Assembly: GCA_964354155.1 (NCBI GenBank) | Contig: CAYGYG010000042.1 | Location: 1 to 16,656 of the forward strand | Reading direction: 5' to 3' | From: CAYGYG01 sp964354155 | GTDB taxonomy: Bacteria > Hydrothermota > Tepidihabitantia > SM23-42 > CAYGYG01 | DNA: 16,656 bases | Shown here: piece by piece, positions 12,592 to 16,656 of the stretch | Layout: every line of letters starts with the position of its first letter | Numbering within the stretch: the first letter of the stretch is position 1 | The notes under the pieces: model-generated | Told to the model about the DNA's origin: nothing | What the model saw: the letters and a program-made list of their open reading frames with translations, nothing else | Database searches by the model: none | Translations under genes and position numbers: made by a program

Positions 12592-13126
12592 TGGTCACCC
12601 TTCGGTTCGACCCGGCGCCGGGCAGGACGCGACCGGGGTAGCTCGCGGCTTCTCTGGGCGAGGTCCCCTGGGTGGGACGCGGCGGTCGGATGATGATCTT
12701 TTGCCATTCCCTCGGCAGCAGCTTTACGGCAGTGATGCCGCCCCGCCAAAGCACGTGGGACATCGGCGCCTCCGCGACGCGGCCGGCCCCGTTCGCCGCC
12801 ACCACAGTGTAGAAAAGCAGGAAAACCCAGAAGGCAAGCGCACCCTTCATCAGCCCCAACACACCACCCAAGATGCGGTTTGCAAAATTCAGCGGAAATA
12901 CCTTGAACGCCCTGGAAAGCAGCCAGCCCAGAAAGCGGATCAGCGCCACGATAATCACAAAAGACAGAATGGGAACAAGGACCCTGAGGAAGAGAGATGC
13001 ATTCGTGATCGCGTTGGCAACTCTGATGACACCGACCACGCCCGCAACAATCGCGACCAAGTCAAAGACTCCCTCGATAAACCCCTTCCACACGCCGTGC
13101 GCGAAAGCTATCGCCAGTACGGTCAA
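12560..13126 (-). CDS. CvpA-like inner-membrane protein
   Basis: Small polytopic membrane protein of the CvpA (colicin V production) family, whose biochemical role is not settled. From the TTG at 13126 it has 188 aa with hydrophobic segments near 19-36, 46-70 and 87-108, and family features GVWKGFIEGVFDLVAI and ANRILGGVLGLMKGAL. The polar C-terminus (about 50 aa, Pro/Arg/Ser-rich) overlaps folC. The start is uncertain: residues homologous to the E. coli CvpA N-terminus continue upstream (VTVLDIALL) right back to the stop of the preceding M16 gene (13151-13153), in the same frame, yet that stretch has no ATG, GTG or TTG. A GGAGG (13160-13156) sits 5 nt before the first of those codons, GTT. 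Confidence is high for the family and low for the start. Confidence 0.82.
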   Translation of the reverse strand: MTVLAIAFAHGVWKGFIEGVFDLVAIVAGVVGVIRVANAITNASLFLRVLVPILSFVIIVALIRFLGWLLSRAFKVFPLNFANRILGGVLGLMKGALAFWVFLLFYTVVAANGAGRVAEAPMSHVLWRGGITAVKLLPREWQKIIIRPPRPTQGTSPREAASYPGRVLPGAGSNRRVTNDVPSVSWPA

Positions 13127-13150
13127 TAGTGCAATATCAAGGACGGTAAC

Positions 13151-14497
13151 TTATTCCTCCCACGCAATCTCTGGCAGGTTGATGTCGGCGGCACTTATGT
13201 TGCCGACCACGACCAGTACATAATTGTCGGGAAAAAGATAGTCGCGCGCCGCCTGGTCGGCGGCATCAATCCCGACCGCCTTGATCCGGCCAACAAACCG
13301 GTCGATGTAGTCCAGACCGCCGCCGTAGAGTTCCACTTCCGTGACGATCATGTCGACTTTCTCGGCAAACGAATCATAGCGCAGGGGAAAGTTCCCGGTG
13401 TAATAATTCTTGGCATCATCAAGCTCTTGAGGTAGTACCCCGCCGGCCTGCATCTTCTTCATTTCCTCGACCAGCAACCTTATCGCCTCCGGCCCGCTCT
13501 CGTTCTTCGTCTGGACTTCACAGGCAAAGACGCCGGCAAAGCGCTTGCGCTCGAAGTAGGAGTAAGTGATGTAGGCCAAACCCTTCTTCTCCCTTATCAA
13601 GAGCCCGATTCGCGACGTCAGCGATCCCCCGCCGAACGCGAAGTTCATGACCCGAACCGCCAGCCAGTCGGGGTTGGCCCCGGCCACTCCATAGTGACCA
13701 AGCAGGATGTACGACTGCGATATGTCTTTCTTGACGATCCGGCCGCGCGGCCTCGCCATCGGTTCAACCGCCGCCGCCGGGTCCCGTAAGAAAGGTTCGC
13801 CGGCCGCGACACCAATCCTGGGCCATTTCCCGAAGTACTTGCCGGCCAATCCGGAAAGCCGCGCTGGATCAACATCCCCGACTACGACCAGAAAGGCATT
13901 TTCCGGTACGAACGTCAATTGAAAGTACTTGACGACATCGCTGCGCCGAAGATTCCGGACCGTAGAGTCAAAACCGATCGGAAGGTGGGCATAGGGATGC
14001 CGGCCGAACAGCAGCGACCGGTATGTCTTGGCAACCGTCGCAAAGGGATCATCATTCTCCCGCTGTATCTGAGAAAGCATCTCACCTTTGATCCTTCCCA
14101 CCTCATCGTCGGCAAATTGCGAGTTGATCGCGCAGTCAGCCATAATCTCGATCACTTTTTCCAGATTCCGCGATAGCGCCTTGGTGCGCAGAGTGATGAC
14201 ATCCTCGGTGCATCCGGTATTGAGCGTACTGCCCAGGCGTTCGATCTGTTCGGCGATCTCAAGGGCGCTTCGGGTCTTGGTTCCGTAGGTAAGAAGCCGG
14301 GCGGTCAAATACGCCAACCCGTCCTTGCTTTCCGGGTCATAGCTGCTGCCGGCCTTCACCACCAGGCAGATGTCAACCATGGGAATCTTGTGATCCTCGA
14401 TCGACAGCACCGCCATGTTATTGGCCAGCGTCTCACGGTTGATCGCCGAAGCATCAGCCAGCAAGAAAAATGCCAGAGCTGAAGCAAGATAACTCAT
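13151..14497 (-). CDS. M16 family peptidase-like protein, non-catalytic (R/Y-type) subunit, exported
   Basis: A 448-aa pitrilysin/MPP-like protein with a signal-like N-terminus (MSYLASALAFFLLADASA). At the place of the zinc motif HxxEH it reads GLAYLTARLLTYGT, so all three metal/catalytic residues are replaced (Tyr63, Ala66, Arg67). It keeps the glycine-rich loop FGGGSLTSRIG (288-298) and the Arg/Tyr element IREKKGLAY (Arg302, Tyr309) that characterises the substrate-binding subunit of heterodimeric M16B enzymes. The partner, with HxxEH but no such Arg/Tyr element, is encoded directly upstream. The start ATG overlaps the partner's stop by four bases (ATGA) and has GGAGGAGAA in front, indicating coupled, near-equimolar synthesis. 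Site of action is inferred to be the periplasm; substrate unknown. Confidence 0.9.
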   Translation of the reverse strand: MSYLASALAFFLLADASAINRETLANNMAVLSIEDHKIPMVDICLVVKAGSSYDPESKDGLAYLTARLLTYGTKTRSALEIAEQIERLGSTLNTGCTEDVITLRTKALSRNLEKVIEIMADCAINSQFADDEVGRIKGEMLSQIQRENDDPFATVAKTYRSLLFGRHPYAHLPIGFDSTVRNLRRSDVVKYFQLTFVPENAFLVVVGDVDPARLSGLAGKYFGKWPRIGVAAGEPFLRDPAAAVEPMARPRGRIVKKDISQSYILLGHYGVAGANPDWLAVRVMNFAFGGGSLTSRIGLLIREKKGLAYITYSYFERKRFAGVFACEVQTKNESGPEAIRLLVEEMKKMQAGGVLPQELDDAKNYYTGNFPLRYDSFAEKVDMIVTEVELYGGGLDYIDRFVGRIKAVGIDAADQAARDYLFPDNYVLVVVGNISAADINLPEIAWEE

Positions 14498-15792
14498 TTC
14501 TCCTCCAGTTTTGACCGGGCCTCGGGCTCGGGCACCAGCACGGCGACGGTCCGGTTATCTTCCGTGAAGTATTTTTCCGCCGCACGCATGATGTCATCTT
14601 TGGATACCCGGGCGATCTTCTCGTCATAGGTCTCGAGGTATGTATAAGAACCGGCATGAATCTGGGCATAGGCGATCTCAAAACCCATCCGTGTGACACC
14701 ATCTTTGGAGAAGACAAAATCAGCCAGCACCTGGTTCTTGACGCGCTCGAGCTCGGCATCGCTCACCGGTTCGCTCTTGAGCCGTGCCACTTCCTCGTAT
14801 ATCAGGCCTTCAAGCTCAGCAATCGGTTTCCCGGCCTGAGGCAACGCCAGGAAGTAGAACATACCGGCGTACTTGTCCGACCAGGCGCCGCCGGAAACCT
14901 GCAGCGCCGCCTGCTGGTCATATACCATTTTCCGGTAGAGACGTGAACTGCGGCCCCGCGTCAGGATGTAGGATATGACATCAAGCGTGTAGGCATCCGG
15001 GTGAGTTATGCTCGGGATATGATAACCGATTATCAGGGCCTCGGTTTCCACCGGCCGTTTCGCCTTGATCCGGCGCTCACCGCGCTGCGGCGTTTCCGCA
15101 TAGACCGCTTCGGATACCGGTGTACCCTTGATCTTACCAAACAGTCTCTGGACTACACGCCGGGCTTCCTCGGGACTTACGTCTCCCGACAGCATCACGA
15201 CGGCGTTAGCCGGATTATAATACGTACGGTAATGCCGCTGTAGGTCGCGGTGGGTGGCCCGCTCCAAATCCGCCATCCACCCTATCACTTGGTTCTGGTA
15301 GGGGTGCACCCGGTAGGCGGTGGCAAAAAACTCCTCCCAGAGCGCTTCGATTGGGTCATTCTCGCCCAAGCGGCGCTCTTCCATCACTACGGCTTTTTCC
15401 GGAACGAATTCCGCCGAGTCAAGGATCAGGTTCTGCATCCGGTCGGCTTCGAGCTCCAGTTCGATTTCGTACCGGTCCCGAGCCATGTTGGCGAAGTAGC
15501 ACGTGTAGTGCCGCGAGGTCATACCATTCTCGTCACCGCCGTTGCGCTCGATGATCTTGGAGTATTCCTTACCCGAAACTTTCTTGGTGCCTTTGAACGC
15601 CATGTGTTCCAGTAAGTGAGAAAGGCCGGTCAAGCCCTTGGTTTCGTTGTAGGCGCCGACCTTGTACCAGATTTGCGCCGAAACGACCGGTGCCGAATGG
15701 TCTTCGTAGACCAACAACTGCAAGCCGTTATCAAGGCGGTACTCCTGTACCGCGAGCTTGCCGGCGCCAAACATGAGAAGAACAAGTAACAT
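14494..15792 (-). CDS. M16 family zinc metallopeptidase, catalytic subunit, exported
   Basis: A 432-aa protein of the M16B (processing peptidase-like) family. The inverted zinc motif H59-L-L-E62-H63 lies in GLSHLLEHMAFKGT, and the distal zinc ligand is Glu139, 76 residues on, in VVMEERRLGEND. The C-terminal half has ILTRGRSSRLYRKMVYD but not the Arg/Tyr signature found in its neighbour, so the two subunits have complementary parts. The short hydrophobic N-terminus (MLLVLLMFGAG) looks like the core of a signal sequence, though without basic residues. The start at 15792 has an excellent AAGGAGG and a promoter about 50 nt upstream. It is the first gene of the M16-M16-CvpA-folC unit. Likely role: periplasmic peptide or protein processing (inference). 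Confidence 0.94.
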   Translation of the reverse strand: MLLVLLMFGAGKLAVQEYRLDNGLQLLVYEDHSAPVVSAQIWYKVGAYNETKGLTGLSHLLEHMAFKGTKKVSGKEYSKIIERNGGDENGMTSRHYTCYFANMARDRYEIELELEADRMQNLILDSAEFVPEKAVVMEERRLGENDPIEALWEEFFATAYRVHPYQNQVIGWMADLERATHRDLQRHYRTYYNPANAVVMLSGDVSPEEARRVVQRLFGKIKGTPVSEAVYAETPQRGERRIKAKRPVETEALIIGYHIPSITHPDAYTLDVISYILTRGRSSRLYRKMVYDQQAALQVSGGAWSDKYAGMFYFLALPQAGKPIAELEGLIYEEVARLKSEPVSDAELERVKNQVLADFVFSKDGVTRMGFEIAYAQIHAGSYTYLETYDEKIARVSKDDIMRAAEKYFTEDNRTVAVLVPEPEARSKLEEK

Positions 15793-15841
15793 GAAACCTC
15801 CTTACTTACCGACTGAGACGTTGATTCTGTTTCCTTGTGTG

Positions 15842-15869
15842 ATCTTATTTTCTCCCGTCCGAATGTCAA
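15842..15869 (-). promoter_or_regulatory. promoter of the M16-M16-CvpA-folC operon
   Basis: Minus strand: consensus -35 TTGACA (15869-15864), 16-nt spacer, -10 TAAGAT (15847-15842). The start codon at 15792 is 49 nt from the -10, giving a normal leader of about 40 nt that ends in AAGGAGG, unlike the leaderless layouts of malQ, fabZ and glyA. Confidence 0.75.
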
Positions 15870-15891
15870 GAAAACCCGATGCCTTCATTGG

Positions 15892-16545
15892 TTACCGGAC
15901 CATCGGCGAAAGGGCAAAGAGCAGGTTGACCGCGCTCCACGACCCGATCGCGATCGGCACCGTGTATCGCTTCTTCCAATCGGCAATTGCCGCCAGACCC
16001 ATACCGACCAAGATTACCTCCCACAGACTGAAAAAGTCGAACCGGGCCAGCATTCTGAATGCGAAGGTCTTCTCGCTGAGCAACGGGAAGAACAGCAGCA
16101 GCCCCGTGTGGACCGCATCGGTCTTCTGGATAATCATCAGGGGCAGGCGAACCGCGAATCCGGGGATTCTGACCAAGGATGCGTGGGCAACGACCGCGAA
16201 TGTCCGACGGAAAGATATGTCATGTTTGAGCACCGGGAAAAACAGATAGAAGTAAAGGCCGGTGACCACAAGGTTGATTACCACATACACAAAAGGCGCA
16301 AGGATGTTGAGGATATAGATTGCCACGCCGGTTATGCGCGCTTCGGCATCCTCGATCTGCTCGGGCGTGAAATGACTCCTTTGGTAAATCTCAAAACGGT
16401 TGGGCAACAAGACAAACTGCACCTGGAGCACGCTACTGATGATGGTGAAAATGACAACCAGATTGAATGCCAACACCCATTTGGGATGTGCTTTGAGCGC
16501 CTGGAAAGTCGCTGGCGGATTGCCGAAAATAGACAATACTGTCAT
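15892..16545 (-). CDS. Yip1-like polytopic membrane protein
   Basis: A 217-aa integral membrane protein. After an amphipathic N-terminus (MTVLSIFGNPPATFQALKAHPKW), which resembles the xLFxxPxxTFxxI entry segment of bacterial Yip1-domain proteins, there are about five hydrophobic segments: near 23-45, 80-108, 142-162, 177-195 and 201-215. A charged loop (SHFTPEQIEDAEAR) lies between the first two. The frame is open to an ATG at 16641, but those extra residues are not family-like and a promoter (16562-16589) lies inside that stretch, so I place the start at the ATG at 16545, giving a leader of only about 10 nt. No strong Shine-Dalgarno is seen. Function unknown. It precedes the M16 operon but the latter has its own promoter. 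Confidence 0.7.
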   Translation of the reverse strand: MTVLSIFGNPPATFQALKAHPKWVLAFNLVVIFTIISSVLQVQFVLLPNRFEIYQRSHFTPEQIEDAEARITGVAIYILNILAPFVYVVINLVVTGLYFYLFFPVLKHDISFRRTFAVVAHASLVRIPGFAVRLPLMIIQKTDAVHTGLLLFFPLLSEKTFAFRMLARFDFFSLWEVILVGMGLAAIADWKKRYTVPIAIGSWSAVNLLFALSPMVR

Positions 16546-16561
16546 ATGACCGTGCTTTGTA

Positions 16562-16589
16562 ATCTTAGGCAGAATCCCGTTAAAGTCAA
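16562..16589 (-). promoter_or_regulatory. promoter of the Yip1-like gene
   Basis: Minus strand: -35 TTGACT (16589-16584), 16-nt spacer, -10 TAAGAT (16567-16562). The ATG at 16545 lies 16 nt after the -10. This placement decides the start against the longer frame from 16641. Confidence 0.65.
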
Positions 16590-16656
16590 GCAGAGCCTGG
16601 CCTCCGACTCCCCGGCGGACGCGACAGGGGTTGACAAGCATTCATTATGGTATATT

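Noticed and set aside
12548..13129. A 193-codon plus-strand frame opposite the CvpA-like gene
   Set aside because: Highly charged Arg/Gln-rich translation typical of an antisense shadow; the minus frame has clear membrane segments.
16546..16641. Long form of the Yip1-like protein starting at 16641
   Set aside because: The extra 32 residues are not family-like and the best promoter lies within that stretch.

Overview
This 16.7-kb window looks like chromosome from an uncultured-type Gram-negative bacterium of the FCB / candidate-division WOR-3 kind. The placement is inference. It rests on lipid A genes (fabZ-lpxA), two large secreted proteins with type IX-secretion-like C-terminal sorting domains, an exported two-subunit M16 peptidase, and intergenic spacers rich in short degenerate repeats. 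Most genes are conserved housekeeping genes. I see no phage, IS element, CRISPR array, tRNA or rRNA.

Layout. At the left edge (1-43, minus) is the first 14 codons of a probable exported protein that runs out of the window; it has its own promoter and ribosome-binding site. Next come malQ (minus) and, divergent from it, fabZ-lpxA (plus). lpxA converges on the minus-strand pair glyA-purA, whose stop and start codons share a base. Upstream of glyA lies a short repeat-bearing spacer. Then come two minus-strand genes for secreted proteins: an Asp-box (BNR) protein of about 985 aa, followed by a 601-aa FG-GAP/propeller protein. A gene-poor, repeat-dense stretch (about 10.65-11.3 kb) follows. The right third is a minus-strand cluster: a Yip1-like membrane protein, then M16 catalytic subunit, M16 non-catalytic subunit, a CvpA-like membrane protein and folC, with tight spacing or overlaps from the first M16 gene to folC.

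Two sequence-level patterns stand out. First, promoters are easy to read: TTGAC-type -35, a 16-17-nt spacer and a TATAAT/TAAGAT-type -10. For malQ, fabZ and glyA the start codon lies only 5-7 nt after the -10 and no Shine-Dalgarno is visible, so these three probably make leaderless mRNAs. Other genes here (partial gene, Asp-box protein, both M16 genes) have strong AAGGAGG-type sites. Second, at least five short arrays of degenerate 7-nt units, plus a four-copy 22-nt array, a 5-nt array and a dispersed-type palindrome, occupy the spacers. Two of the heptamer arrays lie inside the C-terminal region of the FG-GAP protein and are translated.

I did not find a clearly new multi-gene system. The most distinctive leads are the mixed leaderless/SD promoter architecture, the heptamer arrays, the CvpA gene whose homologous N-terminus has no normal start codon, and a repeat-built ORF with its own promoter and RBS.
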